Assembly (NCBI RefSeq): GCF_000378825.1
Contig: NZ_KB900388.1
Span: 4,781,901-4,845,900, forward strand
Direction: 5' to 3'
DNA length: 64,000 bases
Source of the DNA: Salinispora vitiensis
GTDB taxonomy: Bacteria; Actinomycetota; Actinomycetes; Mycobacteriales; Micromonosporaceae
This document shows, piece after piece, positions 46,182 through 54,369 of the stretch (position 1 is the stretch's first letter; each line of letters starts with the position of its first letter). The translations under genes were made by a program, and so were the position numbers. Below the pieces are notes generated by a model that saw only the letters and a program-made list of their open reading frames with translations, searched no databases and was not told the origin of the DNA.

Positions 46182-46955
46182 ATGCGCGTTGACGTCGTGT
46201 CGATCTTCCCGGAGTACTTCGGTCCGCTGGACCTGTCGCTGATCGGCAGGGCCCGGGCCAGTGGCACCCTCCAGCTCGCCGTGCACGACCTCCGTACCTG
46301 GACCCACGACGTGCACCGGACGGTCGACGACACCCCGTACGGTGGGGGGCCGGGGATGGTGATGCGGCCGGAGCCGTGGGGGGAGGCGCTGGACGCGCTC
46401 GCCCCGCCGGGAGGTGACCCGCCTCGGCTGTTGGTGCCCACGCCGGCCGGTGTTCCGTTCACCCAGGCGTTGGCCCACGAACTGGCCGCCGAGCCGCACC
46501 TCCTCTTCGCCTGTGGTCGGTACGAGGGGATCGACCAGCGGGTGCTCGAGCACGCCGCGAGCCGGATGCCGGTCACCGAGGTCTCCCTCGGCGACTACGT
46601 GCTCTTCGGCGGCGAGGTGGCGGTGCTGGTGATCCTGGAGGCGGTGACCCGGCTGCTACCCGGAGTGCTCGGCAACGTTGGCTCGCTGGAGGACGAGTCG
46701 CACGCCCACGGGCTGCTGGAGGCGCCGATGTACACCAAGCCGGCCGCCTGGCGGGGCCAGGAAGTGCCGGCGGTGCTTCGCTCGGGGGACCACGGGAAGA
46801 TTGCGCGTTGGCGCCGGGATGAGGCCCTGGCGCGGACGGTCGCCCGGCGGCCCGACATGATCGCCGCGCTGGCTCCGGAGGACCTGGACCGGCAGGACCG
46901 GGCGATGTTGGAGCGGGCCGGGTTTCCGGCCGTCCCCGGGGGTGTGGCAAAATAA
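46182..46955 (+). CDS. trmD: tRNA (guanine37-N1)-methyltransferase
   Basis: 257 residues starting [20 protein letters not shown]. The trefoil-knot SAM site is seen in [15 protein letters not shown] (near residue 108) and [13 protein letters not shown] (near residue 133), with [13 protein letters not shown] near residue 47. Methylates G37 of tRNAs to prevent frameshifting. The ATG at 46182 is chosen by homology. Confidence 0.96.
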   Translation: MRVDVVSIFPEYFGPLDLSLIGRARASGTLQLAVHDLRTWTHDVHRTVDDTPYGGGPGMVMRPEPWGEALDALAPPGGDPPRLLVPTPAGVPFTQALAHELAAEPHLLFACGRYEGIDQRVLEHAASRMPVTEVSLGDYVLFGGEVAVLVILEAVTRLLPGVLGNVGSLEDESHAHGLLEAPMYTKPAAWRGQEVPAVLRSGDHGKIARWRRDEALARTVARRPDMIAALAPEDLDRQDRAMLERAGFPAVPGGVAK

Positions 46956-47098
46956 GGGGTTGCCGCAGTCGACCGCGCCGCGGGTGGCTGCGAGGACCCT
47001 CGACCGGGGCCGGCGGTTGCCGGCGGCCACCCGGGGGTCAGAATCACCCATTCGCGCATCGACTGACGATGCGCCGTGAGCCTCGCGAGGACGCAGCG

Positions 47099-47455
47099 AT
47101 GAACATCCTGGACGCGCTTGACGCCCAGTCGAAGCGGACCGACGTTCCCGATTTCCGCGCCGGTGACACCGTCAAGGTGCACGCACGGGTCGTCGAGGGA
47201 AACCGGTCCCGGGTCCAGATCTTCCAGGGCGTCGTCATCCGTCGTCAGGGTGACGGTCTGCGGGAGACCTTCCTGGTTCGCAAGATCAGCTTTGGGGTGG
47301 GGGTCGAGCGCACCTACCCGATCAACAGCCCGGCCATCGACCGCATTGAGGTCGTGACCCGCGGTGACGTCCGGAGGGCCAAGCTCTACTACCTCCGCGA
47401 GCTGCGTGGCAAGAAGGCGAAGATCAAGGAGAAGCGGGAGAAGCAGCCGAGCTGA
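47099..47455 (+). CDS. rplS: 50S ribosomal protein L19
   Basis: 118 residues, [20 protein letters not shown] ... [24 protein letters not shown], a complete L19. The 143-bp leader contains a small hairpin GCCGGC-GGTT-GCCGGC around 47010-47025 and a G/C-rich pyrimidine/purine stretch that might control expression; no known L19 leader was recognised. Confidence 0.96.
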   Translation: MNILDALDAQSKRTDVPDFRAGDTVKVHARVVEGNRSRVQIFQGVVIRRQGDGLRETFLVRKISFGVGVERTYPINSPAIDRIEVVTRGDVRRAKLYYLRELRGKKAKIKEKREKQPS

Positions 47456-47541
47456 ATCGTGCTGCACCACCCGTCCTGAGCTGCACGTATGGTGTACGAA
47501 CCGGAGGGCACCACCCGGGACGTACCAGCGCAGCCGGATGC

Positions 47542-47610
47542 CCCCGCCCAGCGGCGGGGCAGGTGTCCACTGCCGCCCGGAGGCCTCGACCAGGCCCCCG
47601 GGCGGCAGTG
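47542..47610 (+). terminator. Double hairpin between rplS and lepB
   Basis: A first stem CCCCGCC/GGCGGGG (47542-47559) is followed by a 13-bp perfect stem CACTGCCGCCCGG (47568-47580) / CCGGGCGGCAGTG (47598-47610) with an inner GGCCT-cgacc-AGGCC hairpin. Likely ends the rplS transcript or attenuates read-through into lepB. Confidence 0.75.
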
Positions 47611-47633
47611 TCGTTGCGGCGGACCGGGGAGGC

Positions 47634-48506
47634 GTGGTGCAGAGGCGCGATGAGGACGGCGCGGTCGATCCACGCCGTGGTCGGGCCCGGCGACGCCGCC
47701 GCCCGTTGCCGCTCTGGCAGGAGCTGCCGCTGCTGCTGACGGTCACCTTCTGCCTCGCGGTGCTGATCCGGACCTTCCTGCTTCAGGTGTTCTTCATCCC
47801 ATCCGGCTCGATGACCGAGACGCTGCTCGTCGGGGACCGGGTGCTGGTCAACAAGATCGTCTACGACGTACGGGACCCGGTGCGGGGCGAGGTGGTGGTC
47901 TTCCACGGCCCCGAGCGGTGGGCCGACCAACTCGACGAGGAACCCGACCCGGGATTCCTGCGCCGGCTCACCACCACCTTCGCTGACCTGGTGGGGGCCG
48001 GCGGCCCCGGCGAGCAGGACTTCATCAAGCGGGTGATCGGGCTGCCGGGCGACCGGGTGAGCTGCTGCGACGAGCAGGGGCGAGTGCTCGTCAACGGCAT
48101 CGCCATCAACGAGCCGTACGTGTGGCGCGACTCGCCGCTGGACCTCCCACCGAACCCGGGGGAGTGCCGTGCGCGTCGCTTCGACGAGGTGATCGTCCCA
48201 CCCGGGCAGCTCTTCGTGCTGGGTGACAACCGGCTGGTCTCCCAGGACGCCCGGTGTCAGGGTCCGGTGCCGATTGACAATGTGGTCGGACGGGCGGTCG
48301 GCGTGGTGTGGCCGTCGTCGCGGTGGGCTGCACTCTCCACTCCGGAGGTCTTCGAGAACGTTCCGGTGCCGGCGGGTTCCCCGACCAGTGCGCCGCCGCC
48401 GGTTAGGCCGAGCCCTGACGGTGGCGCGTTGCTGCTCCTTCCGCTCCCGGCCGCGTGGCTCAGTTCTCGCGCGTTCCGTCCGGTGCCGCCCAGCTCGGCA
48501 ACGTAG
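47634..48506 (+). CDS. lepB: Signal peptidase I (paralog 1)
   Basis: 290 residues. One N-terminal membrane helix (ELPLLLTVTFCLAVLIRTFL) follows a very basic RRGRARRRRR stretch. Catalytic Ser59 in FIPSGSMTETL, catalytic Lys132 in DFIKRVIGLPGD, and box E VLGDNRLVSQDAR. Cleaves signal peptides outside the membrane. A Ser/Pro-rich C-terminal region of ~50 residues is unusual. GTG at 47634 behind GGGGAGG. The second paralog follows after 10 bp. Confidence 0.93.
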   Translation: MVQRRDEDGAVDPRRGRARRRRRPLPLWQELPLLLTVTFCLAVLIRTFLLQVFFIPSGSMTETLLVGDRVLVNKIVYDVRDPVRGEVVVFHGPERWADQLDEEPDPGFLRRLTTTFADLVGAGGPGEQDFIKRVIGLPGDRVSCCDEQGRVLVNGIAINEPYVWRDSPLDLPPNPGECRARRFDEVIVPPGQLFVLGDNRLVSQDARCQGPVPIDNVVGRAVGVVWPSSRWAALSTPEVFENVPVPAGSPTSAPPPVRPSPDGGALLLLPLPAAWLSSRAFRPVPPSSAT

Positions 48507-48516
48507 GCTCCATTCC

Positions 48517-49152
48517 GTGATTGACGAGCAGACCGACAAGTCCCGCAACTCCTTCTGGAAGGAGCTGCCGATTCTCCTGGGCGTGGCGATTCTGGTCGCG
48601 GTGCTGGTACGTGCCTTTGTGCTGCAGACCTTCTTCATCCCGTCGCCGTCGATGGAGAACACCCTCCAGATCGATGATCGGGTGCTGGTCAACAAGCTGG
48701 TGTACGACTTCCGTTCGCCGAAACGCGGCGAGGTGGTCGTCTTCAAGGCGCCGACCTCGTGGAGCTCAGACGAGGAGGACTTCATCAAGCGGGTCATCGG
48801 CACCGGCGGCGACCACGTGGTCTGCTGCGACGAACAGGGGCGGATCACGATCAACGGGGTCGCCCTGGACGAGCCGTACCTCTACTCCGTCGGCGGCGAG
48901 CGGGACCAGCCCGCCGACCAGGACTTTGATATCACCGTCCCGCGGGGGCGGCTGTGGGTGATGGGCGATCACCGGTCGGCCTCGGGAGACTCGTTGCAGC
49001 ACTGGCAGCAGTCGGGGGAGAACGTCCACCAGGCGACCGTCCCGGAGGATCGTCTCGTCGGCCGTGCCTTCACGATCTTCTGGCCGCTGGACCGGGCCCG
49101 CTGGCTGAGTGTGCCCGAGCAGTACGGCCCCATTCCCCGGCCCGGAACGTGA
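48517..49152 (+). CDS. lepB: Signal peptidase I (paralog 2)
   Basis: 211 residues. Membrane helix ELPILLGVAILVAVLVRAFV, catalytic Ser45 in FIPSPSMENTL and Lys91 in DFIKRVIGTGGD. Box E reads MGDHRSASGDS: Asn of the GDN motif is His and the DSR end is altered. The catalytic dyad is intact, so activity is expected, perhaps with different substrate choice. About half identical to paralog 1 by eye, indicating tandem duplication. GTG start. Confidence 0.9.
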   Translation: MIDEQTDKSRNSFWKELPILLGVAILVAVLVRAFVLQTFFIPSPSMENTLQIDDRVLVNKLVYDFRSPKRGEVVVFKAPTSWSSDEEDFIKRVIGTGGDHVVCCDEQGRITINGVALDEPYLYSVGGERDQPADQDFDITVPRGRLWVMGDHRSASGDSLQHWQQSGENVHQATVPEDRLVGRAFTIFWPLDRARWLSVPEQYGPIPRPGT

Positions 49153-49155
49153 GCC

Positions 49156-49191
49156 GGTGGGCCAGGTGGGCCAGGTAGGCCCGGTAGGCGA
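49156..49191. repeat. 9-bp tandem repeat after the second lepB
   Basis: GGTGGGCCA twice, then GGTAGGCCC and GGTAGGCGA: four 9-bp units starting 3 bp after the stop codon. Confidence 0.75.
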
Positions 49192-49219
49192 TGGCGAAGG
49201 CGTCTGGCAGGCTGGGAAG

Positions 49220-49333
49220 GTGACCGTCGCCCACGCCCTCCGTCGCCGCACCCGGGTGCTGCTCGTCGCCGTGCCCGGCCGTCGGCTGCTCGTCGAGCCC
49301 TGGATGAGCGCGGACAGGGGTGGGCCGTGCTGA
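49220..49333 (+). CDS. Possible small basic peptide upstream of rnhB
   Basis: 37 residues from a GTG behind GGCTGGGAAG (VTVAHALRRRTRVLLVAVPG ... RLLVEPWMSADRGG). Its stop overlaps the rnhB start by 7 bases, the typical spacing of translationally coupled genes. No family recognised; it could equally be chance. Third-position GC is high, consistent with coding. Confidence 0.3.
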   Translation: MTVAHALRRRTRVLLVAVPGRRLLVEPWMSADRGGPC

Positions 49334-50139
49334 CGCCGCCGCGTACCGTGGTCCGCCGCGACGGCGGGCTCTACGCGCTGGAGCGTGCCCTGCAACGACG
49401 CGGATTTCAGCAGGTGGCCGGCGCCGACGAGGCCGGTCGGGGCGCCTGCGCCGGCCCTCTGGTGGCCGCCGCCGCCATCCTGCCACCGGGGCGGCGCGGG
49501 GAGATCGACGGACTCGCCGACTCCAAGCTGCTCACCCCGGCCAGCCGGGAACGGGTGTACGCGGAGGTCGTCGCTCGGGCGTCGGCGTACGCGGTGGTGG
49601 TGATCCCGGCGGCGGAGGTGGACCTGCGCGGACTGCACGTGTGCAACCTGGCGGCGATGCGTCGTGCGCTGGCGTCGCTGGTCACCCGGCCGGAGTACGT
49701 GCTGACCGACGGCTTCGGGGTGGACGGGCTGGACGTGCCCGGGTTGGCGGTCTGGAAGGGTGACCGGGTGGCGGCCTGCGTCGCGGCAGCCAGCGTGCTG
49801 GCCAAGGTCACCCGAGATCGGATCATGGTGGAGCTGGACCTGGAGTTCCCCGGGTACGGGTTCGCGGAGCACAAGGGTTACATCACCGCCGAGCACTCGG
49901 CTGCGCTGCGGGAACGCGGGCCATGCCCGGAACACCGGTTTTCGTACGTCAATGTCGCGACCGTCTCCGGCCGGCACGGGGCCCCGCCTCGGGCTCGTCG
50001 ACCGCTGGTCGCCGCGGCCGACGAGGCGATGGAACGCGCTGGGGTGGTAGAGGGTACCGTCGGCGTGGCGTTGGGCGACCGGCCCTGGGCTGCGGCGTCG
50101 GTGGGGAATGATGTGGCCATGGAAGGCGGGATGGGATGA
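49327..50139 (+). CDS. rnhB: Ribonuclease HII
   Basis: 270 residues. The DEDD catalytic site starts with VAGADEAGRGACAGPLVAA (D34, E35), LADSKLL near residue 60 and the later acidic residues in VLTDGF (near residue 122) and the DRIMVELD segment. Removes RNA primers and single ribonucleotides from DNA. The C-terminal ~60 residues are low-complexity. GTG start at 49327; overlaps the DUF2469 gene by four bases. Confidence 0.95.
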   Translation: MLTPPRTVVRRDGGLYALERALQRRGFQQVAGADEAGRGACAGPLVAAAAILPPGRRGEIDGLADSKLLTPASRERVYAEVVARASAYAVVVIPAAEVDLRGLHVCNLAAMRRALASLVTRPEYVLTDGFGVDGLDVPGLAVWKGDRVAACVAAASVLAKVTRDRIMVELDLEFPGYGFAEHKGYITAEHSAALRERGPCPEHRFSYVNVATVSGRHGAPPRARRPLVAAADEAMERAGVVEGTVGVALGDRPWAAASVGNDVAMEGGMG

Positions 50140-50459
50140 GCGCGGAAGATCTCGAAAAGTACGAGACGGAGATGGAGCTGCAGCTCTACCGGGAGTACCG
50201 CGACATCGTCCGCCAGTTCTCCTACGTCGTGGAGACCGAGCGTCGGTTCTATCTGGCGAACCAGGTCGACCTGCACGTGCGTAACTCGGACGGTGAGGTC
50301 TACTTCGAGGTCGAGATGCATGACGCCTGGGTGTGGGACATGTATCGTCCTGCCCGGTTCGTCAAGAACGTCCGGGTAATGACGTTTAAAGACGTCAATG
50401 TGGAAGAGCTGGAGAAGCCGGATATCTCGCTGCCGGCCGACTCAGGGTTCGGCAACTGA
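50136..50459 (+). CDS. DUF2469 protein
   Basis: 107 residues: MSAEDLEKYETEMELQLYRE, YVVETERRFYLANQVDLHVR, EVEMHDAWVWDMYRPARFVK. An extremely conserved actinobacterial family next to rnhB; function unknown, acidic and cytosolic. Start by ATGA overlap with rnhB. Confidence 0.95.
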   Translation: MSAEDLEKYETEMELQLYREYRDIVRQFSYVVETERRFYLANQVDLHVRNSDGEVYFEVEMHDAWVWDMYRPARFVKNVRVMTFKDVNVEELEKPDISLPADSGFGN

Positions 50460-50600
50460 CCTCCGGACCTCGCTGATCCTCCCGTTTCCCCAGCGGGCCC
50501 AGCTCCTGCGGCCCTGACCGCACCCCTGACGTCCCGACCGCACGTCACCCTGATCCCCTGGCCGGCCTTGGTATAGCAGATCGAAGCGCTTCCCGCGCTC

Positions 50601-50627
50601 TTGCCCACAGTGTTGTGGCTATCCACA
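50601..50627. promoter_or_regulatory. DnaA-box-like sites upstream of the M23 gene
   Basis: TTGCCCACA (50601-50609) and CTATCCACA (50619-50627) each match the actinobacterial DnaA box (T/C)(T/C)(G/A/C)TCCACA at 8 of 9 positions or better, 18 bp apart. The latter overlaps the left member of the inverted repeat discussed under findings. Confidence 0.35.
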
Positions 50628-50628
50628 G

Positions 50629-51330
50629 GTGCGCTGGGTGAGGGTGGCCGTCGACCGGCTGTCCGGGCAGGCTGCGGCCATGGAGCCGTCCCCGATCCTC
50701 GCCATCCTGCTCAGCGCCGAGCTGGTCACCATGCCCGCCGTGCCCGCACCGCCGTCGGTGGGGTCCAGGTCGCCGTTGGTGGGGCCCGCGTCGCCGGTGG
50801 TGGAGTCCATGTCGCCGTTGGTGGGGCCCGCGTCGCCGGTGGTGAGGTCCGCGCTTGGGGTTGGTTCCACGCCGGTTGCGGCGGGCTCCTCGTCGCCCAC
50901 GGCGGTCCCGGCTTTCCAGTGGCCGTTGCCCGGGGAGCCGCCGGTCGTGCGACGGTTCGATCCGCCGCCGCAGCCCTGGCTGCCCGGCCACCGCGGGGTT
51001 GACCTGGCAGCCGCCCCGGGCACGCCAGTGTTGGCGGCGGGCGATGGTGTGGTCACCTTCGCCGGTGCCGTGGCTGGCCGCCCGGTGCTCACCGTGACGC
51101 ACGCCGCCGGCCTACGGACCACCTATGAGCCGGTGCACTCCGATGTCGAGGTGGGCACACCGGTCCTGGCCGGAGTGGCGATCGGCCGGCTGCAGGCCGG
51201 CCACCCGGGCTGTGCTGCTGCGGCGTGCCTGCACTGGGGTCTGCGTCGCGGCGACACCTACCTGGACCCGTTGGCGCTGCTCGGTCGGGGGCCGATGCGG
51301 CTGCTGCCACTCGAGGGCGCGCCTCGGTAG
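50629..51330 (+). CDS. M23 family peptidase-like protein
   Basis: 233 residues. A hydrophobic N-terminal segment (PILAILLSAELVTM) may be a signal or anchor. The linker (about 40-85) contains two copies of a 14-residue repeat with core SPLVGPASPVV, encoded by a 42-bp DNA repeat (50769-50852). The C-terminal LytM domain has GHRGVDLAAAPGTPVLAAGD (H121/D125) and TTYEPVHSDV, but the HxH motif reads CLHWGLRR, with Cys in place of the first His. GTG start; the ATG 17 codons later is possible. It lies upstream of a secreted nucleoside hydrolase-like gene. Confidence 0.78.
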   Translation: MRWVRVAVDRLSGQAAAMEPSPILAILLSAELVTMPAVPAPPSVGSRSPLVGPASPVVESMSPLVGPASPVVRSALGVGSTPVAAGSSSPTAVPAFQWPLPGEPPVVRRFDPPPQPWLPGHRGVDLAAAPGTPVLAAGDGVVTFAGAVAGRPVLTVTHAAGLRTTYEPVHSDVEVGTPVLAGVAIGRLQAGHPGCAAAACLHWGLRRGDTYLDPLALLGRGPMRLLPLEGAPR

Positions 51331-51650
51331 TGGGTGTCCCAGCCCTCCGAAGCAGGCCAACATGCATCGATGCCGTGCTGGTCGGTCACGGCGGACGGGA
51401 ACCTCGGCGGTGCCCCCCGAACGCTTGCCTGATCCGGGCAAACCCGAGAGAAACCCACGATATCGCCAAAAGCTCGGATACTGTGACCTCTGACGGCGCT
51501 CGTGGGTAAACCTCGCACAGCTGCCTATCCGGCCCGTTCTCGTGCGGTGTGCACTAACGGTATCGCTTGGTGCCGGCGAACCTTCGAATCCTTCGCGCCG
51601 GATGGAGCAAGGTCCGAGCGCGAAATCTCTACACCCAGGAAGTGATGCTG
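51331..51650. other. Leader region of the nucleoside hydrolase gene (320 bp)
   Basis: ACCCACGA (51453-51460) pairs perfectly with TCGTGGGT (51500-51507), with an inner CGCC/GGCG stem (51464-51467 / 51495-51498); a GATACT hexamer (51477-51482) inside could be a -10 element. The region has lower GC than the neighbourhood. Ribosome site AGGAAG at 51637. No gene seen. Confidence 0.45.
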
Positions 51651-53183
51651 ATGTGGAAAATGGTACGTCCGACGAAAAGGCGCGCGTCCACGATCGCTGC
51701 CGGGGCGCTTGCCTGTACCGTGGCTGCCGGTGTGGTCGGCAGTATGCCACACGCGCTCGCGGATCCCACGTCGCCGTTAGCGCCGGAGAGCTCCCCGACA
51801 GTGCACGATGACGGTTTGGGTGCCCCCGATCGCAGCGGTTTTGTCCCGTCGGTTCCCCCTTCCGTGGAGCCTCAGCATCGGGGTGATCGGCAACGTGAGC
51901 CAGTAATTTTCTCTACCGATATGTCGATGGGGCTGACCACGGGTTCCCGTAACGGTATGTCCACCTCGGCCCCGGATATTGACGACTCGTACGCGCTCGC
52001 CCTTGCGTTGGCTCACGGGGTTGATGTGCGAGGCGTCGTGGTGACCATGGGAAATTCGATGGCTGGATCGACGGTGGTAACGGCGCAGGCGACGGTTGAC
52101 GCCCTCGGTGCGGATATACCCGTGGTCCAGGGGGCGGAGGTTTGGTTGCCGGTCGAGGCCCAGCAGACGACCGGTGGCGCGGATCTGACCAGTACCTGCG
52201 TCAACGACGGCGTCCGGTTCATGGCTGACCAGCTGCGGGAGACCGGCGGGCTGACGATCCTGGCGATCGGTCCGTTGACTGACGTGGCATGTCTGACGAT
52301 GAACTTTCCGGAAGAGGCCGCCCTCATCTCCCGGATCGTCGCCCTTGTCGGCAGTAAGCCGACGACAGTGTTCGAGATTTTCGGCACCCCGTTGGTTGAC
52401 TTCAACTACATCATGGACCCGCGTGCCGAGCAGATCCTCCTGGACGAAACGAACATTCCTTTCACGGCCATCACCTTCGACCTCTCCTCGCTGGCGCCGA
52501 TCCCGATCCCGGAGTTGGAGCGGCTGGCCACCAGTACGGACCCGCTTGCGCGTTTCTACGGCGAGTCGTCGATGCCGCGCCTGGAGTTGCTGAAGGAGAT
52601 AGAATTCGGCCCCGCGTACCCGATTTTTGACGCCGCCGCCGTATGGCATCTGATTCGGCCGCAAGACCAGGTATGTCAGCAGGCAGGCTATCGACTGAAG
52701 ACCGGATCGCCAGCGACAGCGGAGGCCGGGGAAACAGATATCTACGACTGGTTCTCGCCTGAGATCACCGAAACCCGGCAGGTCACCTCGTGCACGGGTT
52801 TCACGAGTAGGGAGGCGGCGGGCCGCTACCAGCATGCGATTCTTCAGGCCGTTGGCGGAGATGGGTGGACCGACCGGGATGTCCTTCTGAACGAGGAGGG
52901 GCCCCGGCGGACCGAGGACCGGGCAGCGTCGACTACCGGGCCGCTGTGGACCGACGAATGGGCTGCGCCGAACGGCACCGGGCCGCTGTCGACCGAGGAC
53001 TGGGCAGCGTCGACTACCGGGCCGCTGTGGACCGACGAGTGGGCTGCGCCGAACGGCACTGGGCCACTGTGGACCGAGGACTGGGAGCTCCCGACCGAGG
53101 AGGGGCTCCTGCGGACTGAGGAGTGGGCGCTTCCCACCGAGGAGAGCGCCACTTTGAATGAGGGGGGTGTTGTCCCGGAGTAA
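51651..53183 (+). CDS. Secreted nucleoside-hydrolase-like protein with Trp-rich repeat tail
   Basis: 510 residues. A signal peptide (RRASTIAAGALACTVAAGVV ... HALA, cleavage near 36) precedes an inosine/uridine-preferring nucleoside hydrolase domain (about 84-385): FSTD with D90, PDIDDSYALALA with D109/D111/D112, ILAIGPLTDVACL near residue 203, and VDFNYIMDPRAEQILLDE near residue 250. The calcium-binding Asp cluster, contiguous in the family (DTDPGIDDA), is split by an 18-residue insert. The tail (about 415-505) has repeats such as TGPLWTDEWAAPNG. The ATG at 51651 is preferred because AGGAAG is 8 bases upstream. Lower GC than neighbours; likely exported for nucleoside salvage or signalling. 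Confidence 0.82.
   Translation: MWKMVRPTKRRASTIAAGALACTVAAGVVGSMPHALADPTSPLAPESSPTVHDDGLGAPDRSGFVPSVPPSVEPQHRGDRQREPVIFSTDMSMGLTTGSRNGMSTSAPDIDDSYALALALAHGVDVRGVVVTMGNSMAGSTVVTAQATVDALGADIPVVQGAEVWLPVEAQQTTGGADLTSTCVNDGVRFMADQLRETGGLTILAIGPLTDVACLTMNFPEEAALISRIVALVGSKPTTVFEIFGTPLVDFNYIMDPRAEQILLDETNIPFTAITFDLSSLAPIPIPELERLATSTDPLARFYGESSMPRLELLKEIEFGPAYPIFDAAAVWHLIRPQDQVCQQAGYRLKTGSPATAEAGETDIYDWFSPEITETRQVTSCTGFTSREAAGRYQHAILQAVGGDGWTDRDVLLNEEGPRRTEDRAASTTGPLWTDEWAAPNGTGPLSTEDWAASTTGPLWTDEWAAPNGTGPLWTEDWELPTEEGLLRTEEWALPTEESATLNEGGVVPE
52909..53160 (+). repeat. 81-bp tandem repeat encoding Trp-rich tail
   Basis: Two near-identical 81-bp units begin at 52923 and 53004 (27 residues each), built from two half-repeats of the type TGPLWTDEWAAPNG and TGPLSTEDWAAST; degenerate half-repeats continue to about 53160 (WTEDWELPTEE, RTEEWALPTEE). 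Confidence 0.9.
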
Positions 53184-53199
53184 CGGGAACCTGCCAAGC

Positions 53200-53238
53200 A
53201 CGGGCTACGTCCCCACGCCGAGTGGGTGCGTAGCCCGT
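53200..53238. terminator. Bidirectional terminator between nucleoside hydrolase and xerC
   Basis: ACGGGCTACG / CGTAGCCCGT (10 bp) with inner CCCAC-gccga-GTGGG, between two converging genes. Confidence 0.8.
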
Positions 53239-53343
53239 TCGCCTCCGTGGCTATCGCTGTGACCCGCGGGGATGGTCGTGACCGGTGCCCGCTCTGGCGC
53301 ACCCGCAGGATCTGCAGGCGAACAGCGCGGCGGGACCGCCGGC

Positions 53344-54369
53344 TCACGCCCGAGGGTGGGCCTGCCGGTATGCGGCCCGCAGCCGCTCGACCGAGACGTG
53401 GGTGTAGATCTGGGTACTGGCCAGCGAGGAGTGCCCGAGCAGTTCCTGCACCGCCCGCAGGTCAGCGCCCCCCTCCAACAGGTGGGTGGCCGCCGCGTGC
53501 CGTAGCCCGTGCGGGCTGGTCCGGGGTAGGCCCGCCGCGGTCGCGTATCGCCCGACGATCTTCCGCGCGGTGGTCGGGTTGAGCCGGCCGCCCCGCGCCC
53601 CGAGCAGCAGCGCAGTCCCTGATCGGGCGCCGACCAGCCGGGGACGGCCGTCGCGTAGCCACGCGTCGCACGCCCGTTGCGCCGGGACTCCGTACGGCAC
53701 GCTGCGTTCCCGGCCCCCTTTGCCGAGCACCCGGAGCACCCGCCGGCCCGGGTCCACGTCGGCGACGTCCAGCCCGCACGCCTCACTGACCCGGACCCCG
53801 GTCGCGTACAGCAGCTCCAGCAGCAGTTGGTCTCGCAGCCGGACCGGGTCGGCGGCACCCGACTGGACGTCATCGGTCGGCTGGTCTTGGGGCGCCGCGT
53901 GCGCCGCCTCCAACAGGGCAGCGGCCTGATCAACCGGGAGTACGGCGGGTAGCTCCCGGTGGGCGCGGGGACTGGCCAGGCCGGCGGCGACGTCGGTCGG
54001 TAGCCGGCCGTCGCGGTGCGCCCAGGTGCTGAAGGTGCGGGCCGCGGCGGACCTTCGGGCCAGTGTGGACCGAGCGGCTCCCGTCGTGCGGTGTCGGGCC
54101 AGCCAGCTGCGGATCTGTGTCAGCGTGAGGCCAGCGGGGGCCTGGGCTCCCGCCCGTACGGCGTGGTCGAGCAGGCTGATGACATCGGCGACGTACGCCC
54201 GGACGGTGTGGGCGGAGCGGTTCTGGACCTGGGCCAGCTGGGTCGCGAAGTCGTCCGCCGCCTCGCGTAGCGGCGCAGGGAGCGCCGCATGCCGGGCCCG
54301 GGTCGCTTCGCCTCGCTTCACTGCCTGACCTCGCTTCACTGCCGGGCCTCGTGTCAGCTGGTCACCCAT
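53344..54369 (-). CDS. xerC: Tyrosine recombinase XerC
   Basis: 341 residues from the ATG at 54369. N-terminal SAM-like core-binding domain (about 30-130), then the catalytic domain with R193 (TGVRVSE), K217 (LGKGGRER), H287/R290 (HGLRHAAATHLL), H313 (LGHSSL) and nucleophile Y322 (IYTHV): all present. Resolves chromosome dimers at dif. The start codon sits in the 3' arm of a 20-bp hairpin, so the true start may be downstream; the first ~30 residues hold a duplicated VKRGQA/VKRGEA segment (18-bp repeat at 54311 and 54329) and are not conserved. Confidence 0.93.
   Translation of the reverse strand: MGDQLTRGPAVKRGQAVKRGEATRARHAALPAPLREAADDFATQLAQVQNRSAHTVRAYVADVISLLDHAVRAGAQAPAGLTLTQIRSWLARHRTTGAARSTLARRSAAARTFSTWAHRDGRLPTDVAAGLASPRAHRELPAVLPVDQAAALLEAAHAAPQDQPTDDVQSGAADPVRLRDQLLLELLYATGVRVSEACGLDVADVDPGRRVLRVLGKGGRERSVPYGVPAQRACDAWLRDGRPRLVGARSGTALLLGARGGRLNPTTARKIVGRYATAAGLPRTSPHGLRHAAATHLLEGGADLRAVQELLGHSSLASTQIYTHVSVERLRAAYRQAHPRA

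Noticed and set aside
50560-50640. Origin of replication from the DnaA-like boxes
   Set aside because: Only two or three boxes, no dnaA/dnaN genes and no AT-rich stretch; not an oriC.
51400-51460. Possible c-di-GMP (GEMM) riboswitch because of GGGCAAACC near 51437
   Set aside because: The second conserved half (GACGCAAAGCC and the tetraloop receptor) is missing, so only a general structured leader is reported.
53344-54369. xerC as an integrase of a mobile element
   Set aside because: It is the chromosomal XerC by size, motifs and its dprA neighbourhood; no attachment sites, excisionase or phage genes are present.
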